DNA of 64,000 nucleotides from Cavia porcellus (taxonomy: Eukaryota > Chordata > Mammalia > Rodentia > Caviidae), in NCBI RefSeq assembly GCF_034190915.1, contig NW_026947488.1:3296501-3360500 (forward strand). The letters are read 5' to 3'. The notes under the pieces are model-generated. The model made no database searches, had not been told where the DNA came from, and saw only the letters and a program-made list of their open reading frames with translations. Below are positions 24,374 to 35,945 of this stretch, piece after piece; the first letter of the stretch is position 1; the number at the start of each line of letters is the position of its first letter. Made by a program: the position numbers and the translations under genes.

Positions 24374-24495
24374 GAGGTTCACAGCAAATTCTTAGCTGTG
24401 AATTGCTGTAAAAATCAAAAGAAAGTTAAACACTTCCAATATACAATGGTATAAGATAAGCATCACCCCAAAAGGTACAAATAGAGGACAAAAGG
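24374..24495 (-). repeat. Direct repeat copy 1 inside MaLR interior
   Basis: Nearly identical to 25124-25244 in the same orientation. Shared landmarks: CTTAGCTGTGAATTGCTGTA, CATCACCCCAAAAGGTACAA and ATAGAGGACAAAAGG. The sequence between the copies is not duplicated. Confidence 0.93.
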
Positions 24496-25123
24496 AATGG
24501 GATTAAGGTCAATCCCAAATCCAGCAGGCAAACGTTAAGGCCCATAGTCTTATGTCCAGCATCTGAGACAATCTACAGCAACATATGAGCTCCAAAGGGC
24601 TTGAGTGGCTCTGCCCTTATAACACTGTGGTGGTTGGAACATGAATCCTCTTCTGGACTGACTTTGTGTACTCTTGGAAGCTTTCCTCAGATGAGTCATG
24701 TGCCTAGCTTCTCCAATCTTTTGGGGTACCCACTGCACCTTGGCTTCACACTCATTGTTCATAGACTGCCCTCTCAGGGGCACACTGCCTGGCCTTTAAA
24801 GCCTTCTTATGAAATCTGAATGGAAGCATGTCTGACATCACAACTTTTGTATTCTGCATGCAACCAGAACCAGCCCCACAAGGATGATGCCAAGGTCTGC
24901 TGCCAGCTGGAGCGATAACCAGGTTTTCTTCTGTCTTATCTGTCGGAGTCAAGGTCCTGGGTTGCTGAGCGCTCTAAGCCACTGCCACTCTGGAACATGG
25001 TGCCCTGGACTTCCCTCTCAAAGCAAAGTCTTTCACCTTTGCAACCTTGAGGCTGAAAAGACGAGTCTTGCTGGCTCTGGAGATGTACTCAGACCATCTT
25101 TTCACTTGTCTTGTTCATTCTTA

Positions 25124-25244
25124 GAGGTTCACCGCAATTCTTAGCTGTGAATTGCTGTAAAAATTGAAAGAAAGTTAAATACTTCCACTATACAATGGTA
25201 CAAGATAAACATCACCCCAAAAGGTACAAATAGAGGACAAAAGG
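25124..25244 (-). repeat. Direct repeat copy 2 inside MaLR interior
   Basis: Partner of 24374-24495, offset by 750 bases. The second MaLR provirus in this window shows only one homologous block, at about 37795-37880, so the duplication is probably specific to this copy or its subfamily. Confidence 0.93.
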
Positions 25245-25513
25245 TTTGTCCTTGGTTTGTCCTTTCTCAGAAACCAAGCTGTCTCTCTGTTCTGTCTTTG
25301 CAGTCCACAGCTTTACTATAGCTTCCTTTCTGGCCAAACTCAAAGCATTTGAAACCATTCTGCTGGGTTCTTTGCTCTTGATTCTCAACACAGATCTGAT
25401 AAAAAGTCCCAAACAGGAGCCTTGTCACTGCCTCAGCATCAGGCTATCTTGAAGTTTCTTCTGCAAGATTAATCAGTGTCACTTACTGCTCTTAATTTCA
25501 CTCTCAGGCAAAA

Positions 25514-25744
25514 TTACTGGACAAACATTTGTCCAGAATGTGGACAAACACTTGCCAAAATATAACACACATGACATGGAGTCCAACAATCAGTGCGGTG
25601 CTTCCTTCCAGCAGAAGCCTCCTGAGCCTGGTCTGCACCAGCAGTGTTTCTATCAGCATTCTGGCCTTCTGTACTCTGACCAGAATCTCTCATCAAGTAC
25701 ATCTTAAAACATTTCATGGCAGCTTCTTCAGCTGGCACCTTCAA
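25514..25744 (-). pseudogene. Residual MaLR internal frame (gag-derived?)
   Basis: A 76-codon remnant downstream of the primer site in element sense. It shares a segment pattern with frames at 38794-39045 (minus) and 63582-63866 (plus): D-S-G-Q/D-W-S, then N-A-D/H-R-N, then A/F-G-R/K-K. MaLR interiors are thought to descend from an ERV-L gag region. The frame is short, has no clear start and is not expected to be expressed. It is annotated as a relic, and no function is claimed. Confidence 0.55.
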
Positions 25745-27948
25745 ATCATTGCAAACTCTTCCAAAGACCAGTTCCAGAGGCTCCTGAACTACTCAGCCCG
25801 ATAATGTCTCACCAATGACCCCATTTCCAGTACCAAAATTTCTCTTAGCTGCTTTTTGAATTGCTGAGATGAAACAGCCAACAATTGAGGTTAAAGGAGG
25901 AAAGGTTGACTTCAGATCTCATTTTGTAGCGGTTTCATTCCATAATTGACTGGCTCCAGGGCAGGGTGGCTTGGCAAAGAGGCATCAAAGAGGAGAAAAT
26001 GTTCATAGTGTGACAGGGCAGGAAGAATGCAGCAAGTAACAAGCAAGAGCAGCAGCAGAAGCAGGTTTTTACTGTTTCTCTTATATTTTACCTAGGCTAT
26101 GAGCCTACCGATGAGTGCCGCCCACAGTTATGGTGGAGCACCTTGTTCCCAGCATCACAGCCTTAATCCAAGCACCACAGGCCCTAGATACAACCACCTG
26201 AGAAGGGCCCCACTGCATGGCTGCATGAGGCTTTGGGTGGATATCTAGACAGAAGTCATAACAGCCAGCTACCTCCAGTTCAAGAAGAGCAGGGTGGAAA
26301 AGTCTGGCAGATGAAAAGTGCTCGAATCCTGGATGCTAGGAGGCAGAGAGGGAAAGGAGAAGCCAGGGAAGGGAAAATGTGTCCCCAGTCATTTATTTGC
26401 CTTTTCTCCTCCTAACACCACACTTGTTGCCAATCATCCTGGAGCTCTTTTGCTCAATTCAGATGAAAGTCATGAATTCACAAAGTGCAGCTCCACCAGC
26501 AGTCCTGGTGTCTGTCACCAGCTGACACCAGACAAAGCTGGGTGCTAACAGATGACACAGCCGGCTGCTCTTTGCTGCCTGATGCTGTAGTCAGCTCTGC
26601 TGGCTGCTGGTTTCTGCTGCTGAGCTTTCCTGGCAGCTGAGTCGAGAGCTCTTAGTGCACACAGCCTCTGCTGTTTATTGGTTTTTTTCTTGAACCGATT
26701 CCTCTGTCCACAACACTCAGGATAAGAATACCAGGTAGATTTGCAGCCCCCACTACTCAAGGAGTGAATGATGAACAAGTTACAGGAACACTAAAGCAAA
26801 CCTTCATTTTAACAGGACCTGTGCTGCAGTACAGGGGGAGAGCCCTCCTCAACTAACCCTAGAAGTGTGTGGCAACTGCTGCTTATATAGCATAGGACTC
26901 CACCGTTCCACTCCTGACCAACAGGAAGAACAGGCAGAAGTCTGTGCAAAGAGGGTGCTCAATCCCCAGGGAGTTCCCGAATGGAAAGGATTCTACAGAC
27001 TGGGAGCTGCCTGTTAGCTGCGGACATCCATGTAGGCTTCTGCCCCTGGGTGGGAAGTGGAATCACACAACTGTGCCCGACTTGTGCTATCGCACTGAGG
27101 GAAGGAAACCTGCTGCCAGAGCTTGGCTGCTCCATCCATTCCCTTGAAGATCCAGAGGACAGATCCACGGAGACAGGAGCAGAGCAGGTCTGGGGGTCTA
27201 GGAGGGATGGAGGCCTAGGAAAGATTGTCCTATGCCTCTGTCCCTTTTGGCCCTGTCCAGCTTTGTGCCTGGGTTGGTCCTCCCTCCCCACTGCATCTGA
27301 AGTCCCCTGTTGGTCCCCGGGGTTCTGCATTTTCTGGGCAACTGGATGGGGCAGTTCTGCAGCCCATAGTTCCTTCTCTGTCTGTCACCCCACTCCTGCT
27401 GGCCTGGGTGATGTGCTCGGAGCTCCAGGTCTTCACTCCTGGGTCCCCAGCACTGTGCATGACCCAAACCAATGCTGCTGTTTGCAAAGTTGGCTCCAGG
27501 GGCCATGTTCCCATTCTGCAGGTGACCACTGTCCCCTAGGGCTGCTGTTCCCCAGAGAGGTTATGCAGGAGAAGAGGCCAGTGTGCTGAACCCACAGTCC
27601 CTGTGGGGACACTTCTCTGAGAGCCCTCCTGATTTGTGGTCAATTTAGCTTGGGAGGTGGCTCTGTCCAGTCACTGAGGGCTGTGGCAGCACAAAAAGAC
27701 GGCTCTAAGGAAAATCTGAAAACTTCATCTGGGTGAGAGAAGCGGCAGAGCAGCTGTCCTCTCCTGTCCCCAGTGAGTGGCAGCAACCCCACCTGGTGCA
27801 GGGCTCTGAGCAGGCAGGAAGCTGAGAGTGAGTCCCCTCAGGCACTGCCATGGGAAGCCCAGAGCTGCGGTCAGGCTGGGTTCTGCTGCAGGACAGGGAT
27901 GTTCCTCAATCTTTCGAATTCCTTTAATGTGACCCTTACTACAAAGTT

Positions 27949-27986
27949 TTTAAATTTTTTATGAAGAAAAACATAAAAAATTTAAA
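27949..27986. repeat. Perfect 15-bp inverted repeat, 8-nt loop
   Basis: TTTAAATTTTTTATG at 27949-27963 pairs exactly with CATAAAAAATTTAAA at 27972-27986. It could extrude as a hairpin. It is not followed by a U-run typical of a terminator, and no adjacent gene is seen. Confidence 0.95.
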
Positions 27987-29099
27987 TTAAAACCATTAGG
28001 AGTGACCTTCTGATAAACAAATGCAGGGGCCTTCCAGGGGCATGCAGAGGACATCTGTGCCTCACCCCGTGTCCCAGCTTTGCTGACCTGTACCGCCCAG
28101 GCTCCAATTAGGCTCGGACAGTTTGGAAGTGGACACAGGAAGCACTGATGTTGGTTTGAGAAGCAGGTGTCAGAGCTTGTGGGTGCCCTGAATGCTCACT
28201 TTGGGTTATATTAGCTTGAATTTTTCATGTTTGCCCTCATGAAAGATTAAACCAGAACATTCTTATCCTTTAGCAATGTTCTTTATCATCAGGATTGATA
28301 AAGAAACTGAGTTCCTAGGAGTCAAGAGGCACTTATAATGTGCTCAAGGAGGCGTGAGATGCTGGTGGCAGGTGCAAGCTGGCTCCTTGTGTGCTTTCTT
28401 CCCTCCTGTTGTCACCAGAGAGCACTGGCGGGTGGCAGCACTGGCTTTGGCATCGCAGTCTGGAGGTTGGCTATATGGAGGGGCATCCATGTGCCCCACT
28501 CAGTCGGTCACTCTCGTGTCCCCTCAGAGTGTGGTCAGAAGGACAGCGTCTGCTGCCCCTGGACTTGCTATGATGTGTTCTCGCCGTGTGTGTGTGTGTG
28601 GCTATTCCAAATCTGCACGGGGATGCTACCTACCCAACACTCTGACAGGATGGACACCTCCCTTAAGTGGACAATGGACTGGCAATGCACACTGTGTCCA
28701 CAGGACTCCTGCAGGGCAGTGGAAGCTGCGTTGTCACAGCTGTCTGCTGGATTGGGTGTCTGACGCCATGCAGAGCACTTCAGGAAAGGCTACAGAGCCT
28801 CAGACAGTGGGTTGAGAGTGGCTTCCCCACAGCTCTGCAGCCAAGCGGGGGGCAGATGCTCCCAAGTGTTGGCTTCCAAGCTGCTGTGTAGGGAGTCATG
28901 GCAGGGTTAGGCTGGCTCAGGAGCCCCTGCTGGGAGGTCTGGCACTGTGGGGTGGTGTTACAAGCAGCATGGTCAGGTCCCTGAATACCAGCTCAGTGTT
29001 CTGTTCCCTCAGGACTTGGCCATGGCCATGAACAAATCCTGCAAATCTCCACTCTCATGGAGCTTGAGCTCTGTGAGGTCTGTGTCCATGTGCTGTGCG

Positions 29100-29154
29100 T
29101 GCATGCATGCATGTGTGTGTGTGTGTGTGTGTGCGTGTGCATGTGTGTGTGTGT
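29100..29154 (+). repeat. GCAT/GT simple repeat
   Basis: GCATGCATGCATG leads into a broken GT run of about 45 bases. Confidence 0.95.
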
Positions 29155-29191
29155 TTCTACACTGGGTATTAAGCTAAATCAGCAGGCAGCC

Positions 29192-29292
29192 TCTTTTTAT
29201 TTTTCATTTTGAGATAAGGTCTTGCTAAGTTGCTAAGTAGTGCAGGCTGAGGTTGAACTTAGAATCCTTTTGCCTCTTGGAATGTTAGGTGT
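29192..29292 (-). mobile_element. B1-like SINE fragment, antisense
   Basis: The order 'ttttgagataaggtcttgc', 'taagttgctaagtagtgc', 'aggctgaggttgaactta' matches the antisense head of 7SL-derived B1-type SINEs. The 'gctaagttgct' form is one I associate with squirrel-type copies. The piece stops at 29292, exactly where the dispersed repeat starts. A possible remainder lies at 30122-30160 ('agcactaggatcatggcatg'). Confidence 0.7.
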
Positions 29293-30003
29293 TGTAGTCA
29301 GGAGTTGTGAGGAGAACAATTAGAATCAGGACACAGAATTTATGATATTATTTTATGATGGTCATCCAGAGTTAAACACAAGAGAGTGCAGGAAATCTGT
29401 CTTCAACATTGAAAACCTGGAATATTTAGGCAAGGGCCTGGATCCCACAGCAATGTCCTACGAGTCCAGATGAAGACCTAGAGCCCATGACAATGCCTCC
29501 CTTGAGTTTACCTGGAGATCTAGAGCCCACAAGGACTCACACCAGTCTGATTTATGGATCTGCAGTGGGAAGGCCCAAAGGTCAGCGGTGGAAGCTAGAA
29601 AGTCTATGCCAGTGGGGTGAAGGAGCTATGCTGGTAGGTTGAGGGTTCTACACTGGAGCTGAGAAGTCATGCTCAAAATAAGGAGCAGGGCTGCCCTGAC
29701 AAGCAGCACAGCCATCCTCAGAGCTCCTCTGGAATTATAAGAAGAGTTGAGTACATGCCAGAAAGCCTTTGTGACAAGTTTCTCCTAGAAATTAAATGGC
29801 ACACGTCTTCCCCTCCGGAGCCAGGAAGTGATGCTCAATGTAAGGACCAGAGCTTCCCCAAGGTGCATCACAGCTGCTCTCACCGATAAGGTCCTGAGCT
29901 CCTCTGATGACAATGATGGAACTCAATCGAGGAAGCTAGTCATAGTGAGCTCCTCCAGGAGAACCAAGGGCTCAAACAGCAACACTTAGAGAAACCCACA
30001 ATA
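29293..30003 (+). mobile_element. Unclassified dispersed repeat, copy 1
   Basis: The first 310 bases align with 62877-63198. Both copies begin TGTASTCAGGAGTTGTG and share GAACAATTAGAATCAGGAC, ATTTTATGATGGTCATC and GGGAAGGCCCAAAGGTCAG. The TG start and sharp left edge would suit an LTR-class element, but I could not place the family and no coding frame of note is present. The right edge is approximate. Confidence 0.7.
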
Positions 30004-30121
30004 CCCCACTCTTCTCCACATTTTTATTTATGCTACAACTTTCTTCAGGTGGGCCATGTATGCTCAGCACCATGCTGATTTAATTCACCTGGTGTTAAGT
30101 TGACCACCTGGTTTTAATTCA

Positions 30122-30162
30122 TAGCACTAGGATCATGGCATGTATCACCCCCCCACCCCCCG
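30122..30162 (-). mobile_element. Possible B1-like fragment (tail of split copy)
   Basis: 'agcactaggatcatggcatg' followed by 'tatcacc' resembles the antisense B1 stretch agtgctgggattacaggcatgtaccac. It lies just beyond the dispersed repeat, so the two pieces may be halves of one SINE split by the insertion. A C-rich run follows. Confidence 0.4.
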
Positions 30163-32399
30163 CCGAATTTGGTTTTAACATACTGAAAATCCGTGGCCCC
30201 TACCAGGATGAGGCAGTCACACCAAGGCATTGCACATTCACCCAGTGTGAGGGCTGGTGACCTAAATGGTGCTGTTATCAATGAGTAGAGAAGCTTTGGT
30301 CAGGGACTTCTCCTAATGCAGGATCGGGGAGAGGCTCTCTGGGTCCATTTCATCAGAGAGGACACACAGAGCTGAGTTCTGGGGGGAGCAGGTCCAGGTC
30401 ACAAGAGGCTGTGGGCACTCTGCCCTCCTGTCTCCAGGAAGGGGCAGCGCTATCTCACTCTCCAGCTACACTGAGCACCTTCCGAAGAGAAGTCCAAGCC
30501 CCATGCCAGGAGGACCAGGTTTTGCTGGCCTTGCAAAAGGGACGGGGCCCTGCATGCTGGCCCCTGACCTCAATGCCAGGGGATGTCCCTGTGTTCCAGG
30601 GGATGTCTGTGTTCCAGCTGGTGTCTTTGCTTCCCGTCCTGTGCAGAGGAACAGGCTGATGCCTCTCACTGCTCAGCATCTCCTCCTCTTCTGCGATGGC
30701 CAGATACGGACTCCCCAGCCGTGTTCGCCACCTCCCCTGGTCCTAGACAGCATCTCCACTGGGGCACCCTTGCTCCACCTCTACCACCGTCATTCTCCTG
30801 CCAAGATCATGCCTCTGGTTTTCCTGCTCAAAATGTCACCCAAGTTTGAACTCAAGTTCAGATTCTCCCTCTCCATCCCTTTCTCCCTCCATCACAGAAA
30901 TTTCCTGTTGTGGCACCCGGCAGGGCTCTGATGTGGCTCGTTTTTAATCATCTTCAGTGTTTCACTTCTTTACTTTCATCTATGGCCGACGAAGGCGGGG
31001 CCTCCCATTCCCAGATACTTCACGAATCCTGGGTCAGAGCCAGCATTCCCTTCCTAAATGTTTGGTGTGCAAATCAGGAAAGCCTTCATCCCACGTGTAT
31101 AACAATCCTGGAGGCCAGCTCAGAGCATCAGACGTGCTGCTCAGGGAGCAGCACAACCTGATCAGACTCGGGCTCGTCCACCCAAAGCCATGCTCTCATT
31201 ACTGGGAGACCAAGACCACATTCATGTGTGTGCTCCACACTCCGTGTCTATGTAGCATTTAGTGTTAGTCACTTGTGATGTGTGGGTAATTCACCCCCTG
31301 ACCTGTGCAGTGAGGTCAGGATAGGACCTGCTGCCCAGAATCAGCGGGGCCTGGCAGGGAAGACACCAAGGCTAGACTCGGCACAGGTGGGCACTCGGGA
31401 AATTTTCCTTTCTCTACTGTGAGTTCCCTGGCGGCAGAGACTAAGCCCCACTGGCTCCTTTATTTCCCACTGACCCAGGATGGCTCATGGCCGTATTCCA
31501 ATCTGATTTAAAGAAGGCACGACATTATGACAAGTTACAATTTCTATTCATTGCATTAAAAATGAATATACAAAGAACATCCCTTCGGAGGAGATGGAGC
31601 CCAATGAGTGTGCAAGGCTGCTTGGCCAGAGCCTGCAGAGGAATCTGGGAGACGTTTTCAGAATGTGTGTAAAGCTCTGCGCACGCTGGGGTCCCCCTGA
31701 GGCTTCTCGCTGACATCCTGGAGATCAAGTATCTGTGCAGGAAGGGCTGACGGGGTCACCCTGGGCCCCAGAAGGATTAGGGCTCACCAGGGCTCGGAAG
31801 AGATGACTGCACGTAGACATGGTGACATCAACAAGAGGCTCTTCCTTTTCTGTGGGGAAAAATGAGGGATGAGATTGGCACGGGGAGGGGCACCGACAAT
31901 TCTGACTCCGAGACCCAGAACCTTATGAGCACCCGGGCGCAGGATGGAGAGGGGTCCTGGCTTCCTGGCCCAGCAGGTGGCCAGTTAAGTGAGTGACTGA
32001 ATTTTGAAACCGAGCTTGGCTTCTAAGGGACAAAGAACTGCTTTTGAGTTTGCTATGGGGTTGTACACAGATGACAGGTGAACAAATACTATTTTGCCTT
32101 CTGGTCCTTCACCGCTATGTGTGTTTCACAGATGTACTTAAAGAGAAGAAAATAACATACATTTGAAACCATTTTGCAATCTGGAGTTTTGGTAATTAAC
32201 ACTGATAGCCTCCTAATGTTGTGAAGTTTTATTGCACAAATATGCTTCTTGGAGAAAATCAGCAATTTTTGGCCTATAACGTTTTGGAAAAAACATTTCT
32301 AGGTGCCAGCGCATGACTGGTTGTGGTACGGTTAGGCATCTCTGTAAATGGTCTCAGGGTGACCCTGGGGAGGCAGTGATGAAGGCCTGCCCAGCAGCT

Positions 32400-32480
32400 C
32401 CCATGGACAGCTGAGCTCTGGAGCTTAAGCAACGTGCTCAAGACCCCAAGTGGGATGGATGGCAGGGCCTTAGACCTCTG
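32400..32480 (-). mobile_element. MIR-like fragment, antisense
   Basis: 'cttaagcaacgtgctcaag' followed by 'ggatggcagggccttagac' resembles the antisense MIR core (gttaagtaacttgcccaag ... agtggcagagcc). Weak. Confidence 0.4.
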
Positions 32481-32635
32481 CTCCATCTGTCAGCAGATGA
32501 GGCTGCCGGGGAGACATGTGAGCAGGGAAGCCGTCCCAGTCTGAGGCATCCTTGAAGGGACTGGTGTCTGAAGGTGACCTGGCTCATTATCTGGGCAGCT
32601 GTGGGAAAGGGCGAGCTGAGCAGCTCATTCCACAT

Positions 32636-32775
32636 CCCCTGGGCTTCTCTCGACTTCCATTTTCTCCCCTGTAAGATAAGAGGATATTTCTGCCTCTCCA
32701 GGATTGATTAGGAGATTCCAGATAGAGCACCAACCCCGAGGACACAGCCAATGTCAGTGCATGTAAATAACTTCT
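32636..32775 (+). mobile_element. MIR-like fragment, sense
   Basis: 'cttccattttctcccctgt' plus 'aagataagaggatat' and 'ggattgattaggagattcc' follows the MIR order (cagtttcctcatctgtaaaatggg ... gaggattaaatgag). Diverged. Confidence 0.45.
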
Positions 32776-35279
32776 TGCTATAGTTACAGGTTACAGTTGC
32801 TTCACTGCTGTGCAGTGAGGTGGACTGCTTCACAGGTATCTAGGCTCACGTAACCCCGTGAATCCTCACCATCCAGGGAGTTGGCAACTCTGCCCACTCA
32901 CTGATGATCACAAGGTGATGGAGTCAAGCATGTGGCCATGAGCAGGCAGGGTACCTGAGGCCAAGGGCTGGGATCACGAGTCCATTTCAAAGACTGCAGT
33001 GGTCTGGTCTTGCAGGTACTTCCTGGGGAGGTTCTAGTTGCTCTTGCCGTCTGATTTCTGAACCTGCTAGAAGTAAATTTGATGCCAAATCCCCCCACCC
33101 CAGCCGTGTTATTAGGAGAATAAGACAAAGGCCCTTCCTTCATCCCAAGGTGTATCCCGGGGTTGCAGAGCCCCTGTTTGCTGGAGGACCAGCCTCAGGG
33201 CTGCAGCATGACCTACCACCCCGCACAGGATGTCCTGGGCAGCTCTAGAAAGCCAAATGCTTCTAGGCTCCATGCAGGCAGAAAAGTGTTTCAGAGGCAC
33301 CTTTTATCCTCACAGTGCCAGTTTCATAAGCAATACATAATTTAAAAACTATGTATTTCCAATTATTGTGAGCATCCCCAAACAAGAGGCTTTTACGGCT
33401 GATATTAAATGCAACCAAGTGATCATTAAAACCTTACTTGTGTTGACATTTCCCTCAATTCTGAAACCAAGTTAGATTTTCTTAGTAGTAAATGAGACCT
33501 CTTGGGAAAGGGTTTTTTAAAAAATGACTTAAGCATTTTTTTCCCAGAAAAAGAAAAGGAAACAGAATGACACGAGGGGGTAGATTGCAATTTTACTCCT
33601 TGTTTTGGAAGGAACGCCCGGCACATATCCCACTGAGATAAAAACTATTCCAAGCAGGAGGAGCACGAGGCTGAGAATGTGCTTTTCTGTGAGATGTACG
33701 GCTGTCATGACCTCACTAATCTGTGCTAGTATCTTGCTTAAATTGACTGCATCACCCAAGTGCTGGGTGGTGTTATCTGAACTATCAGATGTATATCTGA
33801 TATGAGCTCATTATTACAAAATTAATTCAAGTCCTTGTAGGATGTTTTGAAATGCCTTCAAGAAATAATAAAATGACAGTGTGATAAATCACATTTCAGT
33901 GGCACTTTCATGAAAAGTTAGAAGAAATCAGTTTGATCTTCCCAGATGAAGTTTAACGTTCAAACTCCTTCCTGCCTGGAGAGTCTGTCTGTAAAAATAT
34001 CCCCAAACAATTGGTGACACTGAGCCATGTCAGGACTCACAGTTCCCTAGTTAGAATAATTGATTTCTCATTAAACTCCTATATGTGCAATTCTTATTTC
34101 TTTCAAGTCACAGTTTTACTCCGGAGCTTGACTTTCCAAAATTGTGTTTAAAATGTCTATGAAACTAAGTTTAATTCTCTTTCAACCCAGAGAGCTAGGA
34201 ATCCCCTCCAAGGTAATAAATGACACCTGATGACCACTCCAACATTGCTCCTGTAGGCAGTGTTCACAGGACGGGAGGCTGTGGGGTGTTGGATCTAGGT
34301 GAAGAAATGGGGCTTGCACATCTGTCCCTCAAGGAGCGGTGTCTCTACGGCCCCTGAAGGCACCGAGTACATACACTTAGTGTGAATGTGCATTGGCGGT
34401 GTGTCCAGACAGCAGAGCTCATCTACCTTTCTTTTTCTTCCCATCCAAGTGTTTTGCCAGTAAAAAGCCATAGCTGCCTAGCTCTTTACAAGCAACTTTT
34501 CTTCTCCGTAGCTTTTCTGGGTCTGCTCCATTCTGGGAGTGCCTGGGGCATCTTACTGCATTATAACTGGGGAGGCTGCGGAGCCGGCGGAGTGCGCTCT
34601 TTCCAGTCTGCGTTTTACTAACAGTGGGGTTGGGAAGAAGCCTGAACACCTCAGCTCTAGAATTTCCACCTCAGCAGATGCATTACTCATGGTAGGATCT
34701 CTTGGGAGTAGGAGTGAGGTTAAATGAGTCAATAGATTAAATGACTGGGGACTGCTCAGTGCGTGACCACACTTCTGGCTGTTGCTACAAAGCATTTGGT
34801 GTATACTCTGCTTTTGCCTTTTTGATTCATTGCTTTCAAGATTTTGCAAATCTTTACAGACTGAGGATCAAGGAGTAGGGAAAGAAACTCTTCTCCCTTC
34901 CCCTTTTATCAAGTGACTGAATTTGATCACATTTGCCAATTTATTGTTTTTCTCCGAGAAGCACACCTTATTGTCTTCGTCGTGATGATCTGACACAGAA
35001 TGGAAGCTAGCACGAGCAGTGCGTGCTAACAATGCACGCCCACTCAGCCCTCGCTAAACAGATGGGCATCCAGTGGCCGCCTAGGTGGAGAGGGAGAGGC
35101 GATAAAGAACGTCAGCTCTCACAGTAGGGTTTGGTTCCCGCGGATGGGGTTCTTTGCTTTCATAGCCGTATGGCTTTCCAATGATGTCCTTCAGGCTCCT
35201 TCTAAACTGTTCTGTTTCCTCCTCATATGTCCAAGTGCAGTGCTGAGTGGAATTGATGGACTAAACTTCGGTCTGCTCC

Positions 35280-35430
35280 ATTCATTCATGCACACATGCA
35301 TGCAGCATCCTTTCATTTCACAAGTCCTTGAGGGCTACCTGCCTTGTGCTGGGTGCTGTCCTTGGTGCTGCAGGCTGCAGTGGGAAGGAGAAGTTGGAGC
35401 TGCTGAGGCGAGGAGCTGTGGTCTCAACTG
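35280..35430 (-). mobile_element. L2 3' end fragment, antisense
   Basis: 'attcattcatgcacacatg' followed by 'ccttgtgctgggtgctgtc' and 'ttggtgctgcaggctgcag' is the antisense L2 terminus (attcattcaacaaatattta ... gtgccaggcactgtgctagg). Ancient LINE relic. Confidence 0.55.
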
Positions 35431-35804
35431 CCACGGAGCATCAGGAAGGACAGGGAAGTGCAGCTGACTCCTGCCAGGGGCTCAGGCTGTGAGAGAAGCT
35501 GCAGGCAGCAGGCCAGAGTCTGGAACAACGGTGGCAGTGGTGGCCTTAGGGAGACTCCTAGAAAAGCAAGCGAACAAGTAGTGTTTGAGGGAAGCAGCTG
35601 AGCAGAGTCCTAACCAATAAGAGACTTTATCCTCCGAAGAGCTGGCAAGCGTGGTGCAGCTGGGGAAGAGAGCAGGGTACTGATGTGCTTGTGTGCTCTC
35701 TGCTTGTGTGTTGGGTTAGTGTGATGTGGCTCTGAGTGTTGTGTGGTTGCATGGTGTGTGTGCGTGAGGAGAGCTGTGCAACTGTGGTAGGTGAAACTAG
35801 TCTT

Positions 35805-35945
35805 ATTCTCTGTGTCTCAGTCTCAGTCTCTGTCTCTCTTTTTCCGTCTGTCCCTCTCTTGTGTTCTCTCTGCTTTCTGCATCTCATCCTCCTCCATCTC
35901 TTACTTTCCCTGCTTTCACCCTTATTCTGCCTCTCTGCTGCCCCC
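35805..35945 (+). repeat. Pyrimidine-rich tract
   Basis: About 140 bases dominated by C and T (ctctgtctct, ctcatcctcctcc units). The 155-aa frame crossing it is a by-product of the skewed composition. Confidence 0.8.

Larger units (their letters stand above)
23825..26263 (-). mobile_element. MaLR provirus, both LTRs, decayed
   Basis: A complete non-autonomous ERVL-MaLR element on the minus strand, about 2.4 kb. Its 3' LTR lies at 23825-24253 and its 5' LTR at about 25840-26263. Each LTR starts, in element sense, TGTTATG and carries a CAAAGAGG/AGAGAAGAGG block and a GCAGCAGCAGAAGCAGG block. A tRNA-Leu-like primer site (TTGGTACTGGAAATGGGG in element sense) follows the 5' LTR. The roughly 1.6-kb interior has no gag-pol, only short frames, one of them (25514-25744, minus) shared with two other copies here. 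Its interior also contains a 122-bp direct duplication. The two LTRs differ a great deal, so the insertion is old and immobile. Confidence 0.88.
26264..29191. other. Unique sequence with hairpin
   Basis: No gene recognised. A 202-codon frame at 26981-27589 overlaps other frames on both strands and is rich in C, S, G and P without motif, so it was judged chance. A 15-bp perfect inverted repeat lies at 27949-27986. Short GT runs lie at 28577-28592 and 29100-29154. Bases 29025-29075 ('gaacaaatcctgcaaatc', 'ctctcatggagcttgag') may be a small L2 piece. Confidence 0.45.
30163..35279. other. Unique sequence with MIR-like pieces
   Basis: No gene recognised. GC-richer stretches at 30.4-31.3 kb give overlapping chance frames. 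Bases 33330-34180 are AT-rich with many TAAT and ATTA cores and low repeat content, a possible conserved block. Two MIR-like pieces are listed separately. Bases 34715-34800 ('ggttaaatgagtcaatag') may be a third. Confidence 0.45.

Noticed and set aside
26981..27589. 202-codon plus frame as a gene
   Set aside because: Cysteine/serine/glycine-rich and covered by several open frames on both strands, as expected from local composition.
27949..27986. Bacterial-type terminator
   Set aside because: The sequence is mammalian and the hairpin is AT-rich with no adjacent gene.
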